Of a stretch of 64,000 nt of DNA, positions 27,246 through 36,379 are shown piece by piece (position 1 is the first letter of the stretch; each line of letters starts with the position of its first letter). Position numbers and translations under genes: made by a program. Source of the stretch: JAGPUQ01 sp036961295 (GTDB lineage: Bacteria; Pseudomonadota; Gammaproteobacteria; Pseudomonadales; Porticoccaceae); assembly GCA_036961295.1 (NCBI GenBank), contig JBALVX010000003.1, positions 28,215-92,214 on the forward strand, written 5' to 3'. The notes beneath the pieces are model-generated. The model was not told the origin of the DNA and did not search any database. It saw only the letters and a list, made by a program, of their open reading frames with translations.

Positions 27246-27355
27246 GGTTTGCCTTTGCCGCTGAGTATTTGCTACTGAGTATTTTGCTGAGCCCTTACCT
27301 GGTAAGGCATAGCTCAACACCATAATAAGGTAATTTAGGCAAAAAAAACCCAATA

Positions 27356-27384
27356 AAAAGCCGGGATATGTTCCCGGCTTTTTA
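27356..27384 (-). terminator. intrinsic terminator of the alpha ribosomal operon
   Basis: Stem AAAAAGCCGGG / CCCGGCTTTTTA with a seven-base loop lies 45 bases after rplQ on the minus strand, followed by TATT. It ends the long ribosomal block and separates it from galE. Confidence 0.88.
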
Positions 27385-27428
27385 CAATCATAAGCTAATT
27401 CATTAAATCAGCTTATTTTTGGTGCTCT

Positions 27429-27833
27429 TTATTCTTCGTCTACGGCCTCGAACACTTCGCCTTCTTCCACTGGAAGCGGGCGATCGACCAACTCAACATA
27501 GGCCATCGGCGCTTTATCACCGGTGCGGTAACCGCACTTCAAGATGCGCAAATAACCACCGGGGCGGCTTTCGTAGCGCGGACCTAGTTCTGAAAATAAT
27601 TTACCTACCGCGGCTTTGTCGCGCAGTCGGCTAAACGCCAAACGGCGATTAGCGACGCTGTCGGTCTTTGCCATAGTAATCAATGGCTCTGCGACACGAC
27701 GTAATTCTTTGGCTTTTGGCAGAGTAGTTCTGATCAACTCGTGCTCGACCAGCGAGGTGGTCATGTTGCGAAACATGGCCTTACGGTGAGAGCTGTTGCG
27801 ATTCAGTTGGCGACCGCTATGGCGATGACGCAT
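27429..27833 (-). CDS. rplQ: 50S ribosomal protein L17
   Basis: A 134-residue L17 with the standard N-terminus MRHRHSGRQLNRNSSHRKAM, and SRLRDKAAVGKLFSELGPRYESRPGGYLRILKCG. An acidic tail (EEGEVFEAVDEE) extends past the core. Last gene of the alpha operon, followed by the terminator at 27356. Confidence 0.98.
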   Translation of the reverse strand: MRHRHSGRQLNRNSSHRKAMFRNMTTSLVEHELIRTTLPKAKELRRVAEPLITMAKTDSVANRRLAFSRLRDKAAVGKLFSELGPRYESRPGGYLRILKCGYRTGDKAPMAYVELVDRPLPVEEGEVFEAVDEE

Positions 27834-27932
27834 GGCTGTATTTCCTCAAGTAGCTGCAGTAGCAGCCGACGACTGTTTAATTTTAATATACCGAACTGCT
27901 AACAAGCGGTTCCGCGAGATTTTAGTTCGAGC

Positions 27933-28925
27933 TTATTCGCTCTCGACTCGCAAGCTGGCGGGTGGCCAGTTTTCAAGACGTAAACCCAGGGACAAACCGC
28001 GTGAAGCCAGTACATCCTTAATTTCGGTGAGGGATTTTTTACCCAGGTTAGGGGTTTTTAACAGCTCAACTTCAGTGCGCTGAATCAAATCACCAATGTA
28101 GTAAATACTTTCGGCCTTGAGACAGTTGGCCGAACGAACGGTCAGCTCAAGATCGTCTACAGGGCGCAATAAGACTGGATCAATCTCGTCTTCTTCCTGC
28201 TCAGGCTCGGCAAGTTTGTCGTTTTCGAGATTAACAAACACGGCCAATTGCTGTTGCAGAATAGTTGCGGCACGGCGAATCGCTTCTTCGGGATCAATAC
28301 TGCCGTTGGTTTCCAACTCCAGTACTAATTTATCCAAATCGGTGCGCTGCTCTACTCGAGCACTTTCCACCACGTAGGAAACACGACGCACTGGGCTAAA
28401 AGACGCATCCAGCTTCAATTTACCAATGGCGCTGGTTTCTTCTTCGTCACTGCCGCGAACATCGGCGGGCTCGTAACCACGGCCACGAGCAATACGCAGA
28501 TGGATTACCAACTCACCTTTACCCGTGACATGGCAAAGTACATGCTCCGGATTCTTGATTTCAACGCTGGCATCGGTCTGAATATCACCGGCAGTAACAA
28601 CGCCCGCACCCTTTTTCGTCAGGGTAACCAAGGCTTCGTCTTTGCCGTGCATAACGACAGCAACATTTTTGAGGTTGAGAAGAATTTCGATAACATCTTC
28701 CTGGACACCCTCAATCGCACTGTATTCATGCAGCACGCCTTCGATTTCTACCTCGACGATGGCGCAGCCAGGCATGGAAGACAACAAAATGCGTCGCAGG
28801 GCATTCCCCAGAGTATGACCAAAGCCACGCTCTAAAGGCTCTAATATCACCTTGGCGTGCGTGGTATCGAACTCGGTGATATTAATCGTGCGGGGGGTCA
28901 ACAGTTCAGTAGCGGACGTTTGCAT
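27933..28925 (-). CDS. rpoA: RNA polymerase alpha subunit
   Basis: A 330-residue alpha subunit. The N-terminal dimer domain (LEPLERGFGHTLGNALRRILLSSMPG) is joined by an acidic linker (EPEQEEDEIDP) to the C-terminal DNA-binding domain. That domain reads RSANCLKAESIYYIGDLIQRTEVELLKTPNLGKKSLTEIKDVLASRGLSLG and contacts UP elements and activators. It lies between rpsD and rplQ as usual. Confidence 0.99.
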   Translation of the reverse strand: MQTSATELLTPRTINITEFDTTHAKVILEPLERGFGHTLGNALRRILLSSMPGCAIVEVEIEGVLHEYSAIEGVQEDVIEILLNLKNVAVVMHGKDEALVTLTKKGAGVVTAGDIQTDASVEIKNPEHVLCHVTGKGELVIHLRIARGRGYEPADVRGSDEEETSAIGKLKLDASFSPVRRVSYVVESARVEQRTDLDKLVLELETNGSIDPEEAIRRAATILQQQLAVFVNLENDKLAEPEQEEDEIDPVLLRPVDDLELTVRSANCLKAESIYYIGDLIQRTEVELLKTPNLGKKSLTEIKDVLASRGLSLGLRLENWPPASLRVESE

Positions 28926-29029
28926 ATTTCCTCAACTCTAATTCAGACTATCACTGGGACTTATTGGGAATCTTTTCTATAAATTCTTTCGTACAAATAA
29001 AGCTAGTTCGAATGCTTTATTTAAAAAAT

Positions 29030-29650
29030 TTACTTCGAGTAAAGTTCGACAATAAGGCTCTCGTTGATCTCGCTAGGCAAATCACCACGGTCGGGAAAAC
29101 GTTTAAAAACACCTTCCATTTTAGTGGTATCGACTTCTACCCATTCAACTTCACCACGCTGACCGGCCAATTGCAGGGCAGATTGTACGCGGAGTTGTTT
29201 TTTGGCTTTCTCACGAAGACTGACAACGTCGCCTTCGTTCACCCGAAAAGACGCAATATTGGCTTTAATACCGTTAACCAAAATGCCGTTGTGAGCTACC
29301 AATTGACGAGATTCGGCGCGAGTAGAGCCAAAACCCATACGGTAGACCACATTATCCAGTCGGCGCTCCAGCAACTGCAACAAGTTCTCGCCAGTTACGC
29401 CTTGAACGCGCGCGGCTTCTTTGTAGTAGTTACGGAATTGCTTTTCGAGAACGCCGTAGATACGACGTACTTTTTGTTTTTCCCGCAGCTGTACGCCGTA
29501 ATCCGACAAGCGGCTGCGACGTTGGCCATGCTGCCCGGGAATGCTATCCGCGCGACACTTGGATTCCAGCGGACGAATACCACTTTTCAAAAATAGGTCT
29601 GTGCCTTCGCGACGTGACAGTTTGCACGTTGGGCCGATATATCTTGCCAT
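29030..29650 (-). CDS. rpsD: 30S ribosomal protein S4
   Basis: A 206-residue S4 that nucleates 30S assembly by binding 16S rRNA; in E. coli it also represses its own operon. MARYIGPTCKLSRREGTDLFLKSG and the S4 RNA-binding domain LERRLDNVVYRMGFGSTRAESRQLVAHNGILVNG are intact. Confidence 0.98.
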   Translation of the reverse strand: MARYIGPTCKLSRREGTDLFLKSGIRPLESKCRADSIPGQHGQRRSRLSDYGVQLREKQKVRRIYGVLEKQFRNYYKEAARVQGVTGENLLQLLERRLDNVVYRMGFGSTRAESRQLVAHNGILVNGIKANIASFRVNEGDVVSLREKAKKQLRVQSALQLAGQRGEVEWVEVDTTKMEGVFKRFPDRGDLPSEINESLIVELYSK

Positions 29651-29663
29651 TAAATCTTCCTCT

Positions 29664-30056
29664 CTACACGCGGCGTTTTTTAGGCGGACGACAACCGTTG
29701 TGCGGTATGGGTGTCACGTCACTAATATTGTTGATCTTAAACCCGGCATTATTAAGCGCTCGAACCGCAGATTCGCGACCCGGTCCCGGACCTTTGACTT
29801 CGACATCAAGGCTTTGCAAACCATATTCCTGGGCGGCAAGGGCAGCGCGTTCGGCAGCAACCTGGGCAGCGAACGGGGTGCTCTTACGAGAGCCACGGAA
29901 ACCAGAACCACCGGCAGTGGCCCACGACAGGGCGTTGCCCTGGCGGTCACAGATAGTCACAATGGTGTTGTTAAACGAAGCGTGTACGTGCGCAATACCG
30001 TCAATGACGGTGCGCTTTACTTTCTTCTTTACAGTTTTAGTCGGTGTCTTAGCCAT
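29664..30056 (-). CDS. rpsK: 30S ribosomal protein S11
   Basis: A 130-residue S11 of the 30S platform. GIAHVHASFNNTIVTICDRQGNALSWATAGGSGFRGSRKSTPFAAQVAAE and the end NGCRPPKKRRV are standard. Only 13 bases separate it from rpsD. Confidence 0.98.
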   Translation of the reverse strand: MAKTPTKTVKKKVKRTVIDGIAHVHASFNNTIVTICDRQGNALSWATAGGSGFRGSRKSTPFAAQVAAERAALAAQEYGLQSLDVEVKGPGPGRESAVRALNNAGFKINNISDVTPIPHNGCRPPKKRRV

Positions 30057-30076
30057 AACAGTCTACGTTCGCCGGT

Positions 30077-30433
30077 TTATCGCTTAATGGGTTTACGCGG
30101 GCCCTTGCGGGTTCTCGCATTAGTTTTGGTGCGCTGCCCACGAAGCGGCAGATTACGGCGATGACGAATACCACGGAAACAACCGAGATCCATCAAGCGC
30201 TTGATATTCATACTGGTTTCGCGGCGTAAATCGCCTTCTACCGTATGTTGGGTGACAGCATTACGCAGTTCATCCAGCTGTGCTTCAGTAAGATCAGACA
30301 TTTTAGTGGTTTCGGCAATACCCACCTGCGAGCAAATTTTCTGCGCGCGAGGGCGACCCACGCCATAGACATAGGTCAGGGATATCACTGCGTGCTTGTT
30401 GTCAGGGATATTGACACCGGCAATACGCGCCAT
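30077..30433 (-). CDS. rpsM: 30S ribosomal protein S13
   Basis: A 118-residue S13 of the 30S head, which contacts P-site tRNA. MARIAGVNIPDNKHAVISLTYVYGVG and RGIRHRRNLPLRGQRTKTNARTRKGP are diagnostic. It is the first gene of the alpha operon, with its own leader and candidate promoter upstream. Confidence 0.98.
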   Translation of the reverse strand: MARIAGVNIPDNKHAVISLTYVYGVGRPRAQKICSQVGIAETTKMSDLTEAQLDELRNAVTQHTVEGDLRRETSMNIKRLMDLGCFRGIRHRRNLPLRGQRTKTNARTRKGPRKPIKR

Positions 30434-30540
30434 TCACATCACTCCAATTACATTCAATTTGTTACGTTGCATTTACGAACGTCGCGTCTAAAAAAACAGC
30501 GCATTAACCCTACCGCTCTGCAAACGCAGAAAAGCGCGAC

Positions 30541-30569
30541 AGGATAGTCGCAAAAGCTCTAAATTTCAA
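30541..30569 (-). promoter_or_regulatory. candidate alpha-operon promoter (rpsM)
   Basis: On the minus strand TTGAAA (30569-30564), 17 bp, then TATCCT (30546-30541). The transcript would have a leader of about 100 bases containing a CTGC-GTTT-GCAG hairpin, a plausible place for S4 autoregulation. Confidence 0.5.
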
Positions 30570-30654
30570 CAGGTCATCTTCTAAGCTTGCCTTAGCTAGC
30601 CTTCTTATAACCTGCCTTCTCTCTAAACTTCTCTAACTTTGTCTTAACCTTCTC

Positions 30655-30771
30655 TTAACCTTGACGCTGCTTATGCCGAGGCTCAGTCTTGCAAATCACT
30701 CGCACCACACCCTGGCGCCGAACGATTTTACAGTTGCGACAGATCTTTTTAACAGACGCTCTAACTTTCAT
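30655..30771 (-). CDS. rpmJ: 50S ribosomal protein L36, zinc-ribbon form
   Basis: A 38-residue protein read directly from sequence: MKVRASVKKICRNCKIVRRQ ... ending HKQRQG. C11, C14, C27 and H33 form the zinc site, so this is the zinc-containing type. It lies between secY and rpsM, as in other gammaproteobacteria. Confidence 0.97.
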   Translation of the reverse strand: MKVRASVKKICRNCKIVRRQGVVRVICKTEPRHKQRQG

Positions 30772-30844
30772 ACTAAACCTCTGAAACCTTCAATATTCAT
30801 TCTTGCTTAATTCATTCCTGCATAAGAACTGCATCGAAATGCGC

Positions 30845-32134
30845 TTACTTTTGCATTAACGAACCGTATTGTTGGGACATCATGTGGGATTGCACCTGCG
30901 CCATAAAGTCCATGGTCACTACGACCGCAATCAACAGGGATGTTCCCCCTAAGTAAAATGGTATGTTGGCGTGGGCCGTCAGTATCTGGGGAATCACACA
31001 TATTATTGCAATGTAGAGTCCGCCGATAACCGTCAATCGAGTTACCACACCATCAATATAGTTTGCTGTCTGTTCTCCAGGGCGAATACCGGGTAAATAG
31101 GCATTGCCCTTCTTCAAATTGTCAGCCACTTCTTTGGGATTAAACACCAGAGCCGTGTAAAAAAAGCAGAAAAATATAATCAATGCCGCAAACAACAACA
31201 GGTGCAGCGGTTGGCCCGGCCCAAGGAAATACGATACATCTTGCAACCAGCCCGGAGCGCCCGAACCCTGACCAAACATTTGTGTCACCGTAGCCGGAAA
31301 CAACAGCAGGCTACTGGCAAAAATTGCCGGGATAACACCCGCCATATTAACCTTCAGCGGCAAATGGCTGCTCTGCTGACCATAGGCGCGACGACCCTGT
31401 TGCCGCTGTGCATAATTCACTGTAATCCGACGCTGGCCCCGCTCCATATGTACAATCACGTACACGATGCCGATGGCAAATAAGGCCACACCAACTAACA
31501 GCACTGGCGCCAAATCCCCTTGCCGAGCCGACTCAAACGCCTGCCCTACTGCACGTGGCAAACCTGCGACGATACCGGTAAAAATAAGCATCGAGATGCC
31601 GTTACCAATACCGCGCTCGGTAATTTGCTCGCCGAGCCACATCATAAACATCGCGCCGGTCACCAAAGATGTAATGCCGGTAATATAAAACGTGGCTCCG
31701 GGGTAGTAGGCTAAACCCTGACCCGCTAAACCAAAGGTCATTCCGGTGCCTTGAACCAAAGCCAGTAGCAAGGTGAAGTAACGCGTCATCTGCGTAATCT
31801 TACGTCGCCCCGCATCACCTTCTTTTTTCAGTTGCGCTAACGAGGGTGTAACCGCCGTCATCAGCTGCATAATAATAGAGGCCGAAATATAGGGCATAAC
31901 CCCTAGCGCCATAATACTCATGCGCTCCAGCGCACCACCGGAAAACATATTGAACATGCCCAGGATAGTGCCCTGGTTTTGTTCAAACAGTGCCGCCACT
32001 CGATCGGGATCGATACCGGGTACCGGGATGTGTGTCCCAATTCGGTAAATCACAATCGCCAACAATAAAAAGCGCAACCGAGCCCATAGCTCGCCTAAAC
32101 CTTTTTGATTGACTGGCGGTATATTTTTCGCCAT
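30845..32134 (-). CDS. secY: preprotein translocase SecY
   Basis: A 429-residue ten-helix channel subunit of the inner membrane. Visible are the first helix LLLAIVIYRIGTHIPVPGID, the plug-region MFNMFSGGALERMSIMALGVMPYISASIIMQLM, and cytoplasmic loops RGQRRITVNYAQRQQGR and FNPKEVADNLKKGNAYLPGIRPG. Last structural gene before rpmJ at the end of the spc operon. Confidence 0.98.
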   Translation of the reverse strand: MAKNIPPVNQKGLGELWARLRFLLLAIVIYRIGTHIPVPGIDPDRVAALFEQNQGTILGMFNMFSGGALERMSIMALGVMPYISASIIMQLMTAVTPSLAQLKKEGDAGRRKITQMTRYFTLLLALVQGTGMTFGLAGQGLAYYPGATFYITGITSLVTGAMFMMWLGEQITERGIGNGISMLIFTGIVAGLPRAVGQAFESARQGDLAPVLLVGVALFAIGIVYVIVHMERGQRRITVNYAQRQQGRRAYGQQSSHLPLKVNMAGVIPAIFASSLLLFPATVTQMFGQGSGAPGWLQDVSYFLGPGQPLHLLLFAALIIFFCFFYTALVFNPKEVADNLKKGNAYLPGIRPGEQTANYIDGVVTRLTVIGGLYIAIICVIPQILTAHANIPFYLGGTSLLIAVVVTMDFMAQVQSHMMSQQYGSLMQK

Positions 32135-32138
32135 GAGC

Positions 32139-32573
32139 TTAGGCTTCTACCTTCCCGCCAAGGGCTTCCAGCGCGGCGCGAGCACCTTTGCTAATGCCTA
32201 AACCTTTGATCGTTACTGCTCGGGTCAACTCACCGGACAAAAATATTTTGGCGCGGGTAATAGAGGCGTTAATCAAGCCCGCTTTGCGCAGCGCTTCAAT
32301 ATCGACCACGTCACCTTCAATCAGATTTAATTCAGCGAGTCGAATCTCGGCACTGACACGAGAGATACGGCTGGTAAAACCAAACTTGGGCAAACGCTTC
32401 TGCAAAGGCATTTGACCGCCTTCAAAACCGGGGCGAACTCTACCGCCACTGCGAGCTTTTTGACCTTTATGACCGCGACCTGCAGTCTTGCCCAGGCCGC
32501 TGCCGATACCACGGCCAACGCGCTTACCTGCTTTAACTCGACCGGGGGCCGGACTTAATGTATTCAGATGCAT
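32139..32573 (-). CDS. rplO: 50S ribosomal protein L15
   Basis: A 144-residue L15. MHLNTLSPAPGRVKAGKRVGRGIGSGLGKTAGRGHKGQKARSGG is the Gly/Lys-rich extension that enters the 50S subunit. It ends four bases before secY and lies one base from the end of rpmD. Confidence 0.98.
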   Translation of the reverse strand: MHLNTLSPAPGRVKAGKRVGRGIGSGLGKTAGRGHKGQKARSGGRVRPGFEGGQMPLQKRLPKFGFTSRISRVSAEIRLAELNLIEGDVVDIEALRKAGLINASITRAKIFLSGELTRAVTIKGLGISKGARAALEALGGKVEA

Positions 32574-32574
32574 C

Positions 32575-32760
32575 TTAAGACTCCTCGACCTTGAGCAAGT
32601 AACTAATTTTATTGACCATGCCGCGTACTGAAGGCGTATCTTCTACCTCAACGGTCTGGCCAATGCGACGCAAACCCAGGCCAGTAAGGCAAGCTCTATG
32701 GTTTTTCAGCCGGCCAATGCCGCTTTTTAACTGCGTTAACTTGATCATTTTGTCAGCCAT
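32575..32760 (-). CDS. rpmD: 50S ribosomal protein L30
   Basis: A 61-residue L30 with IKLTQLKSGIGRLKNHRACLTGLGLRRIGQTVEVEDTPSVRGMVNKI, full length. A 118-base spacer containing a long imperfect hairpin (32823-32857) separates it from rpsE. Confidence 0.97.
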   Translation of the reverse strand: MADKMIKLTQLKSGIGRLKNHRACLTGLGLRRIGQTVEVEDTPSVRGMVNKISYLLKVEES

Positions 32761-32878
32761 TTCTCAGCCACTTCCTTAAACTTTAGCAAACTGCTGTTTA
32801 TTTCTATTACCTGTTCTTATACAGGTGTTATGCCGGTGTCGTGCCGGTAAAACACCAGCACAGACTCTGGGAAAAACT

Positions 32879-33391
32879 CTAGTTGAGTATTTCTTCCATT
32901 GTCTTGCCACGCTTCGCTGCGACATCGTCGGGAGCGCGCATTTCTTTCAAACCTTTAAACGTAGCTCGCACCACGTTAACTGGGTTGGTCGAACCGTAGC
33001 ACTTAGCCAACACGTTCTGTACCCCAGCCAATTCCAATACTGCGCGCATCGCACCACCGGCAATAACGCCAGTACCGTCAGATGCAGGCTGCATATAAAC
33101 CTTTGAAGCGCCGTGATTGCTTTTAATAGCGTACTGCAGCGTTGTGCCATTGAGATCTACATCGATCATATTGCGACGCGCAGCTTCCATCGCTTTTTGG
33201 ATCGCCAGCGGCACTTCACGTGCTTTACCGCGGCCAAAGCCAACACGTCCATTGCCGTCACCGATGACCGTCAATGCGGTGAAACCGAAGATGCGACCAC
33301 CTTTAACAGTTTTGGCAACGCGGTTCACTTGAACCAATTTTTCCGTCAGGCCGTCATTAGGCTCGACATCACGGGAATTTTTCTTAGCCAT
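32879..33391 (-). CDS. rpsE: 30S ribosomal protein S5
   Basis: A 170-residue S5 important for decoding accuracy. The N-terminal double-stranded-RNA-binding domain (LVQVNRVAKTVKGGRIFGFTALTVIGDGNGRVGFGRGKAREVPLAIQKAMEAARRNM) and the C-terminal domain GVIAGGAMRAVLELAGVQNVLAKCYGSTNPVNVVRATFKGL are complete. Confidence 0.98.
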   Translation of the reverse strand: MAKKNSRDVEPNDGLTEKLVQVNRVAKTVKGGRIFGFTALTVIGDGNGRVGFGRGKAREVPLAIQKAMEAARRNMIDVDLNGTTLQYAIKSNHGASKVYMQPASDGTGVIAGGAMRAVLELAGVQNVLAKCYGSTNPVNVVRATFKGLKEMRAPDDVAAKRGKTMEEILN

Positions 33392-33402
33392 GCTTTAACC
33401 TT

Positions 33403-33759
33403 TTAAAATTGCAAGCCGCCGGCACGGGCAGCATCAGCCAGGGCCTTAACTCGGCCGTGATATTTAAATCCACCGCGATCAAATGCTACGGTTTTAACAC
33501 CGGCAGCGACCGCACGTTCGGCAATTAAAGCACCGACCGCAGTGGCCGCACTCACATTACCGGTAATTGACGTTCGCAAACTCGCATCAAGCGTGGAAGC
33601 AGAAGCCACTACCGCATCACCAGTCGCAACAGGTTGGATAATCTGCGCGTAAATATGTCGAGGCGTGCGGTAAATACACAAGCGGGTTGCCCCTAGCTCG
33701 CGGATCTTGGCACGCGCACGACGGGCGCGGCGAATACGGGATATTTTCTTGTCGCTCAT
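33403..33759 (-). CDS. rplR: 50S ribosomal protein L18
   Basis: A 118-residue L18 that binds 5S rRNA. RIRRARRARAKIRELGATRLCIYRTPRHIYAQII and the end VAFDRGGFKYHGRVKALADAARAGGLQF are standard. Eleven bases before rpsE. Confidence 0.98.
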   Translation of the reverse strand: MSDKKISRIRRARRARAKIRELGATRLCIYRTPRHIYAQIIQPVATGDAVVASASTLDASLRTSITGNVSAATAVGALIAERAVAAGVKTVAFDRGGFKYHGRVKALADAARAGGLQF

Positions 33760-33771
33760 AATTCTACTCAG

Positions 33772-34305
33772 TTACTTTTTCTTGGCTTCTTTACGACGCA
33801 CGTGTTCGTCGGAATAACGTACACCTTTACCTTTGTAGGGCTCGGGCGGACGGAAGGCTCGAATTTCAGCCGCGGCCTGACCGAGCAACTGCTTGTCGGC
33901 ACTTTTAAGCACAACCTCAGTCTGGCTTGGCGTCGCCGCGCTCACGCCCGCTGGTAATTCATATACCACCGGGTGGGAAAAACCCAGGGTAAGGTTAAGC
34001 TTTTGACCTTGCGCCTGCGCACGGTAACCAACCCCAATTAAGGTTAGTTTTTTCTCAAAGCCGGCGCTCACCCCGATTACCATATTGTTAACCAAGGCGC
34101 GCATGGTACCTGCCATCGCGTTAGATGCCTTGTCACCATGTTTGGGGGCGAAAGTGAGGACATTGTCCTCGTGCTTCACGACCACCGAATGGTGCACCGA
34201 CAAATTCAACGAACCGTTACCACCTTTGACAGCAACGTCATTGGCGTTCAGCTTCACTTCTACGCCTGCAGGAATTCCTACAGGATTACTGGCTACTCTG
34301 GACAT
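33772..34305 (-). CDS. rplF: 50S ribosomal protein L6
   Basis: A 177-residue L6 with two repeated domains and the C-terminal FRPPEPYKGKGVRYSDEHVRRKEAKKK. The start MSRVASNPVGIPAGVEVKL matches relatives. Confidence 0.98.
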   Translation of the reverse strand: MSRVASNPVGIPAGVEVKLNANDVAVKGGNGSLNLSVHHSVVVKHEDNVLTFAPKHGDKASNAMAGTMRALVNNMVIGVSAGFEKKLTLIGVGYRAQAQGQKLNLTLGFSHPVVYELPAGVSAATPSQTEVVLKSADKQLLGQAAAEIRAFRPPEPYKGKGVRYSDEHVRRKEAKKK

Positions 34306-34317
34306 ATTGGTTTCTCG

Positions 34318-34710
34318 TCAGAATACCGTACATAAAACTTCGCCACCGACACCGGCAGCCCGTGCAGCGCGATCAGTCATCACACCATTGCTGGTAGAAA
34401 TAACTGCTATACCCAATCCGCCACGCACTTTCGGCAGATCTCCGGCACCGGCATAACGCCGTAGCCCAGGGCGACTGGCACGCGCAATCTCTTCGATTAC
34501 CGGTCGGCCAGCAAAATATTTTAGCTCAATCGCTAATTCTTTCTTCACCTCACCGGAGATCGAAAAACCAGTGATATAACCTTCGTCCTGTAATACCTGG
34601 GCGACGGCCATTTTAAGTCCGGAGCACGGCATGGAAACCGTTTCCTTATTACGAGCGTGGGCGTTTCTGACACGAGTCAGCATATCCGCCAGAGAGTCTT
34701 GCATACTCAT
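34318..34710 (-). CDS. rpsH: 30S ribosomal protein S8
   Basis: A 130-residue S8; in E. coli it is the regulator of the spc operon. MSMQDSLADMLTRVRNAHARNKETVSMPCSGLKMAVAQVLQDEGYI and GGLGIAVISTSNGVMTDRAARAAGVGGEVLCTVF are diagnostic. Confidence 0.98.
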   Translation of the reverse strand: MSMQDSLADMLTRVRNAHARNKETVSMPCSGLKMAVAQVLQDEGYITGFSISGEVKKELAIELKYFAGRPVIEEIARASRPGLRRYAGAGDLPKVRGGLGIAVISTSNGVMTDRAARAAGVGGEVLCTVF

Positions 34711-34769
34711 CGTTTTTCTTTACTCCTATCCCTTATTGGGGACTGACTTAACAGGGGTCTTAAGCGACC

Positions 34770-35075
34770 TTACCAACTAGCCTTAACCAGGCCAGGGACA
34801 TCACCGCGCATTGCGGCTTCCCTTAATTTATGACGACACAAACCAAACTTGCGGTATACCCCATGAGGGCGACCAGTAATCCGGCAGCGGCGACGCTGAC
34901 GTACTGGGCTTGCATCGCGAGGCAGTTTTTGAAACTGCATTTGCGCTTCCCAACGCTCGTCGTCGGAGGCATTTACATCACTAATGATAGCCTTTAAACG
35001 AGCGTGTTTAGCAGCGTATTTTGCTACTGTTTTAGTGCGCTTTTTTTCGCGCTCGACCATGGATGTCTTTGCCAT
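34770..35075 (-). CDS. rpsN: 30S ribosomal protein S14, zinc-free form
   Basis: A 101-residue S14. It lacks the four cysteines of the short zinc form and has the long N-terminal helix region (MVEREKKRTKTVAKYAAKHARLKAI). The end RCRITGRPHGVYRKFGLCRHKLREAAMRGDVPGLVKASW is standard. Confidence 0.98.
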   Translation of the reverse strand: MAKTSMVEREKKRTKTVAKYAAKHARLKAIISDVNASDDERWEAQMQFQKLPRDASPVRQRRRCRITGRPHGVYRKFGLCRHKLREAAMRGDVPGLVKASW

Positions 35076-35081
35076 GTCTAC

Positions 35082-35621
35082 TTAACCTTTCAGCGGAAAG
35101 TTAAAGGCGCGCAAAAGTGCACGGCCCTGGTCATCATTGCTTGCAGTCGTCGTAATCGTAATATCCAGACCGCGCAACTTATCAATTTTATCGTAGTCAA
35201 TTTCCGGGAAAATGATTTGCTCAGTCACACCCATTGAGAAATTGCCGCGACCGTCAAAGGATTTCGCGTTAATACCGCGGAAATCGCGAATCCGTGGAAT
35301 AGCGACGCAAATCAGTCGCTCCAAAAATTCGTACATACGCTCGCTACGCAGCGTTACCTTGCAACCTACCGGCCAACCGTCGCGAATTTTAAAACCCGCG
35401 ATGGATTTGCGCGCCAGATTGACGACGGGCTTTTGCCCGGCAATCAAGGTCAAGTCGCGCAGCGCGTGCTCGAGTATCTTCTTGTCAGTAACCGCTTCAC
35501 CGACACCCATATTAAGAGTGATTTTGGTGATTTTAGGTACCTGCATGACATTGTCTAAGCTCAGCTCTTCTTTGAGCTTGCCGACAATCTCTTTTTTGTA
35601 AACTTCCTGAAGCCTTGCCAT
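35082..35621 (-). CDS. rplE: 50S ribosomal protein L5
   Basis: A 179-residue L5, a 5S rRNA and P-site tRNA contact. MARLQEVYKKEIVGKLKEELSLDNVMQVPKITKITLNMGVGEAV and FDGRGNFSMGVTEQIIFPEIDYDKIDKLRGLDITITTTA are complete. Confidence 0.98.
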   Translation of the reverse strand: MARLQEVYKKEIVGKLKEELSLDNVMQVPKITKITLNMGVGEAVTDKKILEHALRDLTLIAGQKPVVNLARKSIAGFKIRDGWPVGCKVTLRSERMYEFLERLICVAIPRIRDFRGINAKSFDGRGNFSMGVTEQIIFPEIDYDKIDKLRGLDITITTTASNDDQGRALLRAFNFPLKG

Positions 35622-35635
35622 TTCGATCTAACCTA

Positions 35636-35959
35636 TCAGCCGTCTACGTTTTCGCCATTGGATTTAAATACGCGGACTTTTTTACCGTCGTCCGACACAT
35701 TAAAACCCACTCGATCCGCCTTACTTGTGGCCGGATTAAAGATGGCTACATTAGAAGCCTGAATCGGCCCCTCTTTTTCAATAATGCCGCCAGCAACATT
35801 CATCTGCGGATTGGGTTTCTGGTGCTTTTTAAGCATTTGCACACCGGATACCAGCAAGCGTCCGTCGTCGAGCACTTTAAGTACTTTACCGCGTCGCCCT
35901 TTATCCCGACCCGCCATCACGACAACTTCGTCGTCGCGTTTAATTTTTTTCATTGACAT
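35636..35959 (-). CDS. rplX: 50S ribosomal protein L24
   Basis: A 107-residue L24, an early 50S assembly initiator, with the KOW motif KIKRDDEVVVMAGRDKGRRGKVLKVL near the N-terminus. Confidence 0.98.
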   Translation of the reverse strand: MSMKKIKRDDEVVVMAGRDKGRRGKVLKVLDDGRLLVSGVQMLKKHQKPNPQMNVAGGIIEKEGPIQASNVAIFNPATSKADRVGFNVSDDGKKVRVFKSNGENVDG

Positions 35960-35977
35960 AATTTGGTTCTCTCTGAC

Positions 35978-36346
35978 CTAGAGTACTTCGGGAGCAAGCG
36001 AAACAATTTTCATAAACTTTTCGCTGCGTAACTCACGGGTAACTGGTCCAAAAATACGTGTACCGATTGGCGCCAACTGTGGATTCAGCAATACCGCTGC
36101 ATTGTCGTCAAACTTGATCAAGCTGCCATCGGCACGTCGTACGCCTTTTCTAGTGCGTACAACAACTGCGTCCATCACCTGGCCTTTTTTAACTTTGCCG
36201 CGAGGAATTGCTTCCTTAACAGTAACTTTAATAACGTCACCAATCGCTGCATAACGGCGATGGGAACCGCCCAGCACCTTGATACACATTACCCGGCGGG
36301 CACCGCTATTGTCTGCTACATCCAGGTAAGTTTGCGTTTGTATCAT
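35978..36346 (-). CDS. rplN: 50S ribosomal protein L14
   Basis: A 122-residue L14. MIQTQTYLDVADNSGARRVMCIKVLGGSHRRYA and TRELRSEKFMKIVSLAPEVL are standard. First gene of the spc set; no separate promoter could be seen in the 33 bases before it. Confidence 0.98.
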   Translation of the reverse strand: MIQTQTYLDVADNSGARRVMCIKVLGGSHRRYAAIGDVIKVTVKEAIPRGKVKKGQVMDAVVVRTRKGVRRADGSLIKFDDNAAVLLNPQLAPIGTRIFGPVTRELRSEKFMKIVSLAPEVL

Positions 36347-36379
36347 TGTAAATCTCCAGGCCTCTCAAATAGCGCGTCG

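Noticed and set aside
28964..30164. Plus-strand frames of about 210 codons opposite rpsD and rpsK
   Set aside because: Antisense to complete ribosomal protein genes; no family resemblance.
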